8,179 nt of DNA from an uncultured Ignavibacteria bacterium (GCA_937924675.1 CALEVL010000311.1:1-8179), one strand, 5' to 3'. Numbered from the stretch's first letter, positions 1-6,996 are shown. Made by a program: numbers and translations. The notes: generated by a model from the sequence alone, not told the origin.

Positions 1-350
1 AAACGGAGTTTCATTTGCAAGTGCGCTCCCAAACCGGAGTTTGGGAGCGAGCGGGAAGTCTGAGTTTTCGGACAGTCTGTTCCTGGCGGGAATCCACACT
101 GAAAATTGACATTTTAAACTGGGTCCCCGACAGAAGCACTCCTGCCCGCAGTCGGCTAATCAAGTACACTCTCTGCAGGCGGGCGGGGACGACAAGTTTT
201 GAGACAGCCTCTGCAGAGGACGATAGGACGGCAGTGATCACTTTTCTCATCATGTCAATATGACCGAAACTCTTTTTGAATTGGATTTCATGTCTTTTGC
301 CTTTAACCATCGCAGTCATCTTGTTAACTTGAAAGAAAAAATTTTATTAA
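1..350. repeat. Intergenic region with palindromic repeat-like DNA
   Basis: This stretch upstream of the first gene contains no ORF I would trust. It is rich in inverted repeats. There is an 11-bp perfect hairpin at 24-49. A related but truncated palindrome, AAACGGAGTTT, lies at 1-11. A long-range pairing joins GTCCCCG at 123-129 to CGGGGAC at 184-190. Perfect palindromes CCTCTGCAGAGG (208-219) and AGTGATCACT (233-242) follow. ORFs on both strands cross the region, but their translations run through the palindromes and look like by-products of repeat DNA. The likeliest reading is a dispersed intergenic repeat element. Its copy number elsewhere in the genome cannot be seen from here. From about 243 to 350 I see only AT-rich leader sequence. 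Confidence 0.5.
24..49. repeat. Perfect 11-bp hairpin (CGCTCCCAAAC stem)
   Basis: CGCTCCCAAAC at 24-34 is the exact reverse complement of GTTTGGGAGCG at 39-49, with the four-base loop CGGA. No T-run follows on either strand, so an intrinsic terminator is unlikely. The AAAC-CGGA-GTTT centre resembles AAAC-GGA-GTTT at 1-11, suggesting two neighbouring copies of one palindromic element, the first cut by the window edge. Confidence 0.65.
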
Positions 351-1787
351 TTGAATAAAGACATCTCCCTCTTTGGTTACGGCAGTTATCGTGTCAACGA
401 GCTTGTTGACGATCATTACAATTCATTAAGCAAAGCTCTTCTTTCCGGAATCAATGTCATAGATACTTCTGCAAACTATTCAGACGGCGGTAGCGAGATC
501 CTCGTTGGCAAAGTTATGGCCGATTTGATATCATCAGGAAAGATCAGGCGCGATGACATCACACTCATAACCAAAGGCGGTTACATTCAGGGAAAGAATC
601 TCTCAGTTGCAAGAGAACGTCAGGAAAACGGGAAGCCATTTGAAGATGTGTTTGAATTCTCCGATAAACTCTGGCATTGTATAAGTCCGGATTTTCTGGA
701 AGATCAATTTGAACGACAGTTCGGAAGACTTGGACTTAAGTACGTTGACATATATTTGCTTCACAATCCGGAATACTCATTAAGTTTCAGATCAACCGGT
801 GAGGCAACCCTTGAAGAAATTCGAAATGCATTTTACAATAGAATCAGCAGAGCGTTTGAATATCTCGAAGTGAAAGTCAAGGAAGGTGTCATAGGCAGTT
901 ACGGAATATCATCCAACACGTTTACTTCATACAAAGACAGTACAGAGTTTGTATCTCTTGAAAGGTGCTGTGAAATTGCAAAAGAAGTATCTTCCGAAAA
1001 TCATTTTGATACGGTTCAGTTTCCGCTTAACCTGTTTGAAGGCGGAGCTGTATCAATATATAACAATGCAGGCGGAACAAAGTCCGTTCTCGAATTTGCT
1101 GATGAGATGAATCTAAAGGTGTTCATCAACCGCCCGCTCAATGCAATTACAAGCACCGGACTCATTCGGCTTGCAGATTTCAAAGCAGATGAATTCAGGG
1201 AAAAGGATTTCATCAGACAGACCGAACTTGTTAAAAATATGGAAAGCGATCTCATAGATGAAAAACTTCCGGCGGCAGGATTCAGGGAAGAGGAATTGAA
1301 ATCACTTGCAAATGCGCTCACTTCAGGAAAACTGATCGAGGAGAACTGGAAATTTTTCGGGAGCATTGAGCATTTCAACGACATGATCATTCAGGTGTAT
1401 TCGCCAAGACTGAAGAAGATCATCGAAGTTGTTAATTCAGTGCCTGAGAATGATCATCTGAAAACATCCGTAGAGAAATATATTACCGAAGCTCACAGAC
1501 TAATGGGGTTTGTTTCCAACTATTACAAGCTCAGGGCTGAAAAGAGAAATGTTTTCATAAACAAGCTCGTGAACGAAAAACTTGATATGAATTATCATAA
1601 CCTTCCGCTTGCCCAAAAGGCTATGCTTATCACAGCGTCGGCAAAGGGTGTAAACTGCGTTCTTCTTGGAATGAGAAAAGATAGTTATGTTGATGATGCG
1701 ATTGCTGTAATGGGAATGGAGAAAATCCATAACGCCGAAGAAGTTCTGAAATATGTGAGCACGGAAGTAATGAACCTCAGAACTTAA
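351..1787 (+). CDS. Aldo/keto reductase with large internal insertion
   Basis: A predicted cytoplasmic NAD(P)H-dependent oxidoreductase of the aldo/keto reductase (AKR) superfamily; the substrate is unknown. The classical catalytic tetrad can be assigned: Asp38 (VIDTSANYS), Tyr43 (NYSDGG), Lys75 (LITKGGY) and His138 (LLHNPE). SPDFLEDQFERQFGRLGL (112-129) and the late VLLGMRK segment (437-443), where AKRs bind the cofactor phosphate, also fit. At 478 residues it is well above the usual 300-340. The extra length is mainly a predicted helical, charged segment at about 275-420, between the strand ending FINRPL and the final strand. The TTG start directly follows an in-frame TAA at 348-350, and the barrel's first strand begins by residue 6, so no later start fits. 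Only a weak purine run (331-340) precedes it. First gene of a likely three-gene operon; the next gene starts 13 nt after its stop. Family assignment is secure, substrate is not. Confidence 0.9.
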   Translation: MNKDISLFGYGSYRVNELVDDHYNSLSKALLSGINVIDTSANYSDGGSEILVGKVMADLISSGKIRRDDITLITKGGYIQGKNLSVARERQENGKPFEDVFEFSDKLWHCISPDFLEDQFERQFGRLGLKYVDIYLLHNPEYSLSFRSTGEATLEEIRNAFYNRISRAFEYLEVKVKEGVIGSYGISSNTFTSYKDSTEFVSLERCCEIAKEVSSENHFDTVQFPLNLFEGGAVSIYNNAGGTKSVLEFADEMNLKVFINRPLNAITSTGLIRLADFKADEFREKDFIRQTELVKNMESDLIDEKLPAAGFREEELKSLANALTSGKLIEENWKFFGSIEHFNDMIIQVYSPRLKKIIEVVNSVPENDHLKTSVEKYITEAHRLMGFVSNYYKLRAEKRNVFINKLVNEKLDMNYHNLPLAQKAMLITASAKGVNCVLLGMRKDSYVDDAIAVMGMEKIHNAEEVLKYVSTEVMNLRT

Positions 1788-1800
1788 ATGGCATCACATA

Positions 1801-2961
1801 TTGATTAAGTTGCAGGATAAACAGAAAGACAATACTAAGAGCCGGGAAACTGACAGAGCAGGTATATCGGGCAAAAAGATGATGCTTGCATTAGTATTGT
1901 TCATTGCTGCTTTGCTGCTTGGGTATTACTTTTTCAGCGGCAGCAAATCGGATGAGATACATCATGAAGTGAATGGAGTTCTTCCTCAGCCGGCTGAAGT
2001 AGTTGCCGGAATTGATTCGGTTCTGAAAGTATTCGGCATAGAAAGTAAGTGGGTGATTGATGGAAAAGACAATTTAAAGAAAGCAAAGACATCTTCACAG
2101 CTATGGTTCTCGAAAGAAGTGAAGCTTCCGCCGGATCTTCCGGCTATGAATGTCAATCTCGGACTTACTTCCTTTCTCACAGACAAGAATCTCAAAGTAA
2201 AGACCGTTGAAGATCCGCGCACAAAGAATCTCACAATTGACGTACTGAATTCCGGCGATTCCCTGCGCGGTAAGATTGGGGAAATCAGATTGAGCTATTC
2301 CGATTCTGTCAAGAGAAAGACTACGGATGTTTGCATAATTCTTGACAGCCTTGAGTATCTGAGTATTGCAGATGCAGAAAAAATATTAGATTCAGGAGAG
2401 GAGTTTTCTGTTATGATGCCTTTGCGAAACGACAAAGCAGATTATCAGTCAATCATCACTGATAGAAAGAGGGATTTCCTGATTGAGCTCACTTACGGAA
2501 ATGAAGAATCTTTTGAAGCAGATTTCAGGGATGGTATGAATCAGAAAGAATGGCGCTCAAAGATCAGATCATTGTGCTTAAGCTTTCCTTCAGCAAGCGG
2601 AATAATAATTAGCGGAAAAGATCTGTCATCTGAATTTGGTAAGAACATAACAGAGGAGTTTGAGAAGTTTGGACAGAAAGTTTTTGCAGATACAAGTTTT
2701 TCAAGTGCATCCTATGAGTCCGCTAAGGCAGACAATATAATTTCCGACATCAACAGCAAAAACAATTCGGGTATCAGAAATATCCTGATGATCACTTCAC
2801 TGAACTTTTCGGAGTTTGAAGAACTGATTCGGAAGACACAACCTCTCCGGCTAAAAGGATACAGATTCAGTGATTTCGGTGATATTACAAGGAAGACGGC
2901 ACAGGTATCAAAAGCTGACAGTACATCAGCTAGCTCAGTAAAAATTCAAAAGAAAAAGTAG
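1801..2961 (+). CDS. Membrane-anchored divergent polysaccharide deacetylase-like protein
   Basis: A 386-residue protein with a basic cytoplasmic N-terminus, one transmembrane segment at about 27-45 (MMLALVLFIAALLLGYYFF) and a long extracytoplasmic part. Residues 60-170 may form a separate N-terminal domain. Residues 175-365 follow the layout of the divergent polysaccharide deacetylase family (YibQ/DUF610): a hydrophobic strand DVCIILDSLEY (176-186), FSVMMPLRND (202-211), FLIELTYG (226-233), SASGIIISGKDL (264-275) and a late KVFADTSFSSASYESAKADN (293-312). That assignment is my inference from pattern. The Asp-Asp and His residues expected at the deacetylase metal site are not evident, so it may be catalytically dead. 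The C-terminus is a Ser/Lys-rich tail. The TTG at 1801 is the first possible start after a TGA at 1771; ATG 1879 (residue 27) would remove the basic residues before the membrane helix and is less likely. No clear ribosome binding site is seen. Confidence 0.6.
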   Translation: MIKLQDKQKDNTKSRETDRAGISGKKMMLALVLFIAALLLGYYFFSGSKSDEIHHEVNGVLPQPAEVVAGIDSVLKVFGIESKWVIDGKDNLKKAKTSSQLWFSKEVKLPPDLPAMNVNLGLTSFLTDKNLKVKTVEDPRTKNLTIDVLNSGDSLRGKIGEIRLSYSDSVKRKTTDVCIILDSLEYLSIADAEKILDSGEEFSVMMPLRNDKADYQSIITDRKRDFLIELTYGNEESFEADFRDGMNQKEWRSKIRSLCLSFPSASGIIISGKDLSSEFGKNITEEFEKFGQKVFADTSFSSASYESAKADNIISDINSKNNSGIRNILMITSLNFSEFEELIRKTQPLRLKGYRFSDFGDITRKTAQVSKADSTSASSVKIQKKK

Positions 2962-2967
2962 ACCGCA

Positions 2968-3417
2968 TTGACACAGAATGAATTCTATATGAACTATGCC
3001 TTTCGCGAAGCAGAGAGGGCATTTCAGGAAGGCGAGATTCCGGTTGGATGCGTTATCGTATTTCAGAATTCGATAATAGCAAAGACTCATAATCAGATTG
3101 AAACTCTGAAAGATCCGACGGCACATGCGGAAATACTTGCATTAACTTCAGCCGCAGAATATCTGCAGAGCAAGGTGCTTGCAGGATGCTCGATGTATGT
3201 TACTCTTGAACCGTGTGTGATGTGCGCAGGAGCAATTGTCCTGTCAAAGATAGAGAACCTGTTCTTCGGTGCGTATGATTTCAAGAGCGGTGCATGCGGC
3301 AGTGTGTTCAATATTACAAACAGCGACAGTCTCAATCATAAAGTAAATGTGCTAGGCGGTGTGCTTGATGAAAAGTGCAGGGAGATTTTGAAAAGCTTTT
3401 TTGAAGTGAAGAGATGA
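2968..3417 (+). CDS. tadA: tRNA-specific adenosine deaminase TadA
   Basis: A zinc-dependent deaminase that converts the wobble adenosine (A34) of tRNA to inosine, letting one tRNA read several codons. At 149 residues it has the usual length. It carries the full cytidine/deoxycytidylate deaminase signature: His53-Ala-Glu55 in DPTAHAEILAL, with Glu55 as proton shuttle, and Pro82-Cys83-x-x-Cys86 in LEPCVMCAGAI for zinc binding. GEIPVGCVIV (22-31), Asn42 and the YDFKSGACGS stretch (103-112) match TadA rather than a nucleoside or guanine deaminase. The start is taken as TTG 2968, two codons after the previous gene's TAG and in the same frame. ATG 2989 (residue 8) is a possible alternative that would trim only the first few residues before the conserved helix. 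The 6-nt gap indicates cotranscription with the upstream gene. Converges on rsmA. Confidence 0.95.
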   Translation: MTQNEFYMNYAFREAERAFQEGEIPVGCVIVFQNSIIAKTHNQIETLKDPTAHAEILALTSAAEYLQSKVLAGCSMYVTLEPCVMCAGAIVLSKIENLFFGAYDFKSGACGSVFNITNSDSLNHKVNVLGGVLDEKCREILKSFFEVKR

Positions 3418-3428
3418 CAGATTGGCTG

Positions 3429-3444
3429 AGACAGATGTCTGTCT
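3429..3444. terminator. Small palindrome between convergent genes, possible terminator
   Basis: AGACAGA and TCTGTCT flank a TG centre in the 44-nt gap between the tadA and rsmA stop codons. As RNA it could form a stem of about five to seven pairs on either strand. No U-tract follows on either side, so intrinsic termination is unproven. The position between two convergent operons is the main reason to list it. Confidence 0.35.
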
Positions 3445-3461
3445 GACTCAAATGGTTTGTG

Positions 3462-4283
3462 TTAATCGCTCTTGGCAATCTTGTAAATCATGTTTGACAT
3501 AACCGCAAATTCTTCCGGACTGAGAGTTTCAGGCCTTCTGTTAAAGTCAAAAACTATCTCGTCGAAATTTACTTTAAGACTTTCAAAAAGTTCATTCAGG
3601 GAATTTCTCAACATCTTTCTCCTCTGACCAAAACTGTTCCTAACGAGGTTTTTGAAGATTTTCTCATTAAGTATTTTATATCTTAAGTTATCCTTTCCGA
3701 AATTGAACCTGACAATCGAAGACTTCACTGCAGGCTTTGGGAAGAATGCAGTTGGAGGAACATGAAACAACACTTCGGGTTTGCAATAGACCTGAGTCTG
3801 AACAGACAAAATCCCGTAATCTTTTGTCCGCGGTACTGCTACAAGTCTGGAAGCAACTTCCTTCTGAACCATCATCACAACAGAGTCAACCAAATAAAAC
3901 ACATCAAAGATCTTGAACAGGATCTTGCTTGTGATATTATAGGGAATGTTTCCGATTATCTTAAGCCCGGCATTGCTCCTGTTGAAATGAGATTCAAGAT
4001 CATATTCAAGAAAGTCAGAACGAACCAGATTCACGGCATCTCCAAATTCTTTCTGCAGTTCTTCAAAGACACTCTTATCAAACTCAACTGCCGTGAAATT
4101 GTTTGTTAGTTTGGCAATGTGTTTGGTGAGGGCTCCTCTTCCCGGACCGATCTCTATGACTGCATCATCAGGATCAATGTTCAGCGAAGCTACGATCTTT
4201 CTTGCTATGTTATCGTCAACAAGAAAATTCTGACCGAGAAATTTCTTGGGTTTGTAAAGCTCAAACTTTTCCTTTGTTCTCAA
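3462..4283 (-). CDS. rsmA: 16S rRNA (adenine1518/1519-N6)-dimethyltransferase RsmA
   Basis: A SAM-dependent methyltransferase that dimethylates two adjacent adenosines in the 3'-terminal hairpin of 16S rRNA late in small-subunit assembly (RsmA, also KsgA). It has the usual length, 273 residues. Motifs in order: KKFLGQNFLVD (13-23), motif I VIEIGPGRGALT (42-53) for SAM, VEFDK (66-70) with an acidic residue for the SAM ribose, SDFLEYD (89-95), catalytic motif IV NIPYNITSKIL (112-122), MMVQKEVASRL (137-147), FFPKPAVKSSIVRF (180-193) and the C-terminal FGQRRKMLRNSL (218-229). The TTG start is preceded immediately by an in-frame TGA, has GAGGA five bases upstream, and lies just before the conserved FLGQNFL block, so it is well supported. 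It lies 12 nt downstream of the acylase gene and is probably cotranscribed with it. Confidence 0.96.
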   Translation of the reverse strand: MRTKEKFELYKPKKFLGQNFLVDDNIARKIVASLNIDPDDAVIEIGPGRGALTKHIAKLTNNFTAVEFDKSVFEELQKEFGDAVNLVRSDFLEYDLESHFNRSNAGLKIIGNIPYNITSKILFKIFDVFYLVDSVVMMVQKEVASRLVAVPRTKDYGILSVQTQVYCKPEVLFHVPPTAFFPKPAVKSSIVRFNFGKDNLRYKILNEKIFKNLVRNSFGQRRKMLRNSLNELFESLKVNFDEIVFDFNRRPETLSPEEFAVMSNMIYKIAKSD

Positions 4284-4288
4284 TCAGT

Positions 4289-4293
4289 TCCTC
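4289..4293 (-). promoter_or_regulatory. Shine-Dalgarno GAGGA deciding the TTG start of rsmA
   Basis: On the minus strand GAGGA lies in the 12-nt gap after the acylase stop and five bases before TTG 4283. No ATG is available before the conserved RsmA core. The motif is the best direct evidence in the window that a TTG codon is a real start, and it suggests translation of rsmA is coupled to termination of the acylase gene. Confidence 0.65.
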
Positions 4294-4295
4294 AA

Positions 4296-6809
4296 TTATT
4301 GAATTGGTTCCAATGTGAAGAGGTCGAGTGATTCATTTCTAAGATCGTCAAACTTGTTGGAGACTGTCTTGTAATCGCCGTTGAGCCAAAGGCGCGCCTG
4401 ATCTCCGTAGTTCTCCTGCAGAGGTTGTCCTGATTGACCGCCGGCAAGAATCGAGTAATGCATATCGGGAGATGACAGATCAACTATCATTCTCATTGAG
4501 GGACCAAGATAAGCTTCGAAGGAAACAGATTTCAGAGCAGATGAGAATCCGTACTCAAGATTATTTACTGTAGTACCGTTTCCGCTGACTTTGAACGGCC
4601 CGGTATTAAGCATTGAAGTGAATGATGGAACTATTCCAAGAGGATGCTTAAATGTAATCTTGTGAAGATCGCCCCACTGCCAGTTAACCGGCTCCGGACC
4701 GTGCTTGCCGATCAGAGCTGAGACAGCATCATAGAAACTTTTTCGGAGAAGCTGCTCCTTTTCCTGTTCAGTCTTGAAAAACAGTGATGCGGATTGATCA
4801 AGTATCTTTGATGTGTTTCTTACCGGAATATTCTTCAGAAAAAGATAATTCTCAAACAGCGGTTCGCCGAGCGGAGCAAAATATAGATTCTCATAAAGCT
4901 TTGCTTCAAACATTGCAAAAAGACTTGCCGCAGAACTGGTTGACTTGAATTCAAAATCCCACTCAGATAAGAGTCCGAGATAAGTCTTTATATCTGCTGA
5001 CCATGACGTGCTGTCACCGAACGCTTTGAACAGGTGAGCACAAAATTCCTTTGCCTGAATTGATTGCACATCACGCTGTATCATTTTCATTTCTTCTATT
5101 GTAACAATCGGGCTTTGAGAAATTATCTCTTCAATTCTCTTCGCCCTGTAGTGAGGTTCATACAGATTGGAGATGTAATGATTGTATGCTGACTTTGGTT
5201 TGTTGTTTGCAGTAACAATGTAACCCTGCTCCGGATTTAATTCTGCAGGAAGTTCATTGAACGGTACAAAGCCTTTCCATTCAATACCCGGACCTGATGG
5301 ATAAAGCGCAGCATTGTTATCAGAACTTTCTCTTACAGGTACGAGTCCGGCAGCTTGATATGCGATGTTACCGGAAGTATCCGCATATACGAAGTTGAGC
5401 GCAGGAGATCCGAATGTTTTCAAACCGTCAACGAACTGCTCCTTTCCCTGCGCAAAATTTATCTTGTAGAATGAGAGTATCTCATCGCTTGGTTCAAATC
5501 CGGTCCATCTGAATGTGAGTATTTGATCCTGCGGTATATTAGAAAAACTTTGATTGTTAACAAAGCCAGTCTTGCCAAGACCTGAAACAACGGGTCCGAG
5601 CTTTGTCTTATATGCGGTGAAGATATGATCGTCTGAAGAATCTTTTATCTTTATAGATTCAATTGTACTGTCGAGTGACAAACTCTGACCGCGGAACAAA
5701 TATTTATCTGAATCTGCTGAATCTCTTTTGAGAAGATAAAAATCAGCGTCATCGCACATCAGGTTTGTTAGTCCCCATGAAACCGCGCCATTGTGACCGA
5801 TTGCAACACCCGGTGCCCCTGGCAAAGTGAAGCCGCTAACACTCATCCTTCTCTGACCATTGTACAGGCTTAATTCATACCACTTTGAAGGCGACTGCAA
5901 TGCCAGGTGCGGATCATTAGCCAGCATAGGTTTTCTGTTTTCAGTTCGTTCTCCGGAAACCACCCATGAATTACTGCCGACATGAATTGCATCCGAACCG
6001 AGATATGCTCTGAACTTTCTGCTGAGTTCAAAGAATCCATTTGCAAGATCACCATTTATTGCTTTATGCTTCTTCTGAGTTTCGTCAATGTTGGCTTTGT
6101 CTTTTTTTGATGCAGTATCTTTCTTTGTATTATCGTCGGTTGATTTGACAATAAAAGGACCATCTTCGGGATAAGATGGAAAAAAATCCGCAGCGCCTTC
6201 TTCTCCAAACTTCTTGACTATCTCACCAAACATCACATCTGTGTACCACGAAAGACTTAGCTCCCAGGCCATCAGTCTCACTATCATTATGGAATTTTCC
6301 GGGGTCCACAAGTCAGGCTTGTAATTCAACACATCAAATTCCAATGGAAGCCGGCTCTTATTATTCTCGATGAAGTAATTGACACCTGAAGTATAAGAAG
6401 AAAGTATCTGCTTTGTTTCAGATGATAATGTATGATAGATTCCGGATGCAGACTTGTCTATGCCAATCGTTCTGAAAAGTACATCGTACTCTACCATATC
6501 CTTGCCAAGAACTTCGGACAGCCGTCCTTCAGCAACTCGCCGGTAGAGATCCATTTGCCATAGACGGTCACGCGCATGCATGTATCCCATTGCAAAGTAC
6601 ATGTCATTTTCATTCTCCGCGTATATGAATGGGACGCCATAATCATTGCTGTAGATACTGATCGTTGAACGAATGCCCTCAACGCTTATGCTTCCTGAAC
6701 TGTCGTAATATGATTTCTTTGTAAGATTGCTGAGCAACATGCCGAGAGTTGCCGTTACAATGACGACAAAAATGCCGATTCCCGAGATGTTTCTTATAAA
6801 TGAATTCAA
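4296..6809 (-). CDS. Penicillin acylase family Ntn-hydrolase (peptidase S45)
   Basis: An exported amidase of the penicillin acylase/cephalosporin acylase/acyl-homoserine-lactone acylase family, made as a precursor that cuts itself into alpha and beta chains. The natural substrate cannot be read from sequence. Residues 10-28 form a hydrophobic signal or anchor segment. The alpha region has YGVPFIYAENENDMYFAMGY (57-76), HARDRLWQMDLYRR (78-91) and AEGRLSEVLG (93-102). Self-cleavage is expected at Gly278/Ser279 in HVGSNSWVVSG, making Ser279 the N-terminal nucleophile. NDPHL (298-302), GHNGAVSWGLTN (338-349) and VTANNKP (532-538, one of Asn535/536 being the likely oxyanion residue) follow as expected, as does the WGDLHKITFKHPLG block near the C-terminus. 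A Lys/Asp-rich stretch at about 222-251 fits the removable spacer. The full length of 837 residues is normal. The TTG start follows an in-frame TAA, and a later start at Met24 would destroy the signal segment. No clear ribosome binding site is seen. Confidence 0.92.
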   Translation of the reverse strand: MNSFIRNISGIGIFVVIVTATLGMLLSNLTKKSYYDSSGSISVEGIRSTISIYSNDYGVPFIYAENENDMYFAMGYMHARDRLWQMDLYRRVAEGRLSEVLGKDMVEYDVLFRTIGIDKSASGIYHTLSSETKQILSSYTSGVNYFIENNKSRLPLEFDVLNYKPDLWTPENSIMIVRLMAWELSLSWYTDVMFGEIVKKFGEEGAADFFPSYPEDGPFIVKSTDDNTKKDTASKKDKANIDETQKKHKAINGDLANGFFELSRKFRAYLGSDAIHVGSNSWVVSGERTENRKPMLANDPHLALQSPSKWYELSLYNGQRRMSVSGFTLPGAPGVAIGHNGAVSWGLTNLMCDDADFYLLKRDSADSDKYLFRGQSLSLDSTIESIKIKDSSDDHIFTAYKTKLGPVVSGLGKTGFVNNQSFSNIPQDQILTFRWTGFEPSDEILSFYKINFAQGKEQFVDGLKTFGSPALNFVYADTSGNIAYQAAGLVPVRESSDNNAALYPSGPGIEWKGFVPFNELPAELNPEQGYIVTANNKPKSAYNHYISNLYEPHYRAKRIEEIISQSPIVTIEEMKMIQRDVQSIQAKEFCAHLFKAFGDSTSWSADIKTYLGLLSEWDFEFKSTSSAASLFAMFEAKLYENLYFAPLGEPLFENYLFLKNIPVRNTSKILDQSASLFFKTEQEKEQLLRKSFYDAVSALIGKHGPEPVNWQWGDLHKITFKHPLGIVPSFTSMLNTGPFKVSGNGTTVNNLEYGFSSALKSVSFEAYLGPSMRMIVDLSSPDMHYSILAGGQSGQPLQENYGDQARLWLNGDYKTVSNKFDDLRNESLDLFTLEPIQ

Positions 6810-6865
6810 CTGTTATTGTATGATGGCAGAGAATTTACTCATTACGGGGTTTTGTTGATATGTTA

Positions 6866-6886
6866 AAAAGTTGAACGTTGAAAGTT
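6866..6886 (+). repeat. Three tandem 7-bp units before repeat copy 1
   Basis: The units AAAAGTT, GAACGTT and GAAAGTT run head to tail and lead directly into the first 26-bp double-hairpin repeat, with the last two bases shared. They match the larger heptamer tract at 6909-6943. Confidence 0.6.
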
Positions 6887-6910
6887 GCGGCGAAGCCGTC
6901 CCTTTGGGAA
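6885..6910 (+). repeat. 26-bp double-hairpin repeat, copy 1
   Basis: Begins TTGCGGCGAAGCCGT. The first stem is CGGC-GAA-GCCG with all four pairs intact. The second is TCCC-TTT-GGGA with all four pairs intact. It is followed at once by heptamer units. Confidence 0.7.
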
Positions 6911-6943
6911 AAGTTAAAAGTTAAAAGTTGAAAATTGAAAGTT
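6909..6943 (+). repeat. Five tandem 7-bp units before repeat copy 2
   Basis: AAAAGTT occurs three times in exact tandem and is followed by GAAAATT and GAAAGTT, giving 35 bp of heptamer repeat that joins copies 1 and 2 of the double-hairpin repeat. The differing unit number before each copy (three, five, about one, two) suggests gain and loss of units by slippage. Confidence 0.75.
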
Positions 6944-6967
6944 GCGACAAAGACGTCCTTTCGGGAA
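6942..6967 (+). repeat. 26-bp double-hairpin repeat, copy 2 (degenerate)
   Basis: Begins TTGCGACAAAGACGT. The first stem has one A/A mismatch (CGAC versus GACG) and the second (TCC-TTTC-GGGA) has slipped by one base, so this looks like a decayed copy. It is the same length as the other three. Confidence 0.65.
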
Positions 6968-6996
6968 GTGTTTAGAGGTGACAAACAAACTCTTGT

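Noticed and set aside
11..319. Overlapping ORFs on both strands in the left intergenic region (102 aa minus, 82 aa plus)
   Set aside because: Both read through the palindromes, have no recognisable domain or ribosome binding site, and are Arg/Ser-rich as expected from repeat DNA.
321..349. Promoter TTGTTA-17-TTATTA for the reductase
   Set aside because: The -10 would touch the start codon and transcription would begin inside the gene; chance match in AT-rich DNA.
1173..1610. Intein within the aldo/keto reductase
   Set aside because: The insert has no Cys/Ser splice start followed by intein block motifs and no His-Asn end; it begins and ends gradually.
4119..4331. Plus-strand ORFs within rsmA and the acylase
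   Set aside because: They are antisense shadows of well-conserved genes, without domain or start signal.
4296..6809. Beta-lactam resistance gene
   Set aside because: The fold is shared with penicillin acylases, but family members act on many amides and nothing here shows a beta-lactam substrate or resistance context.
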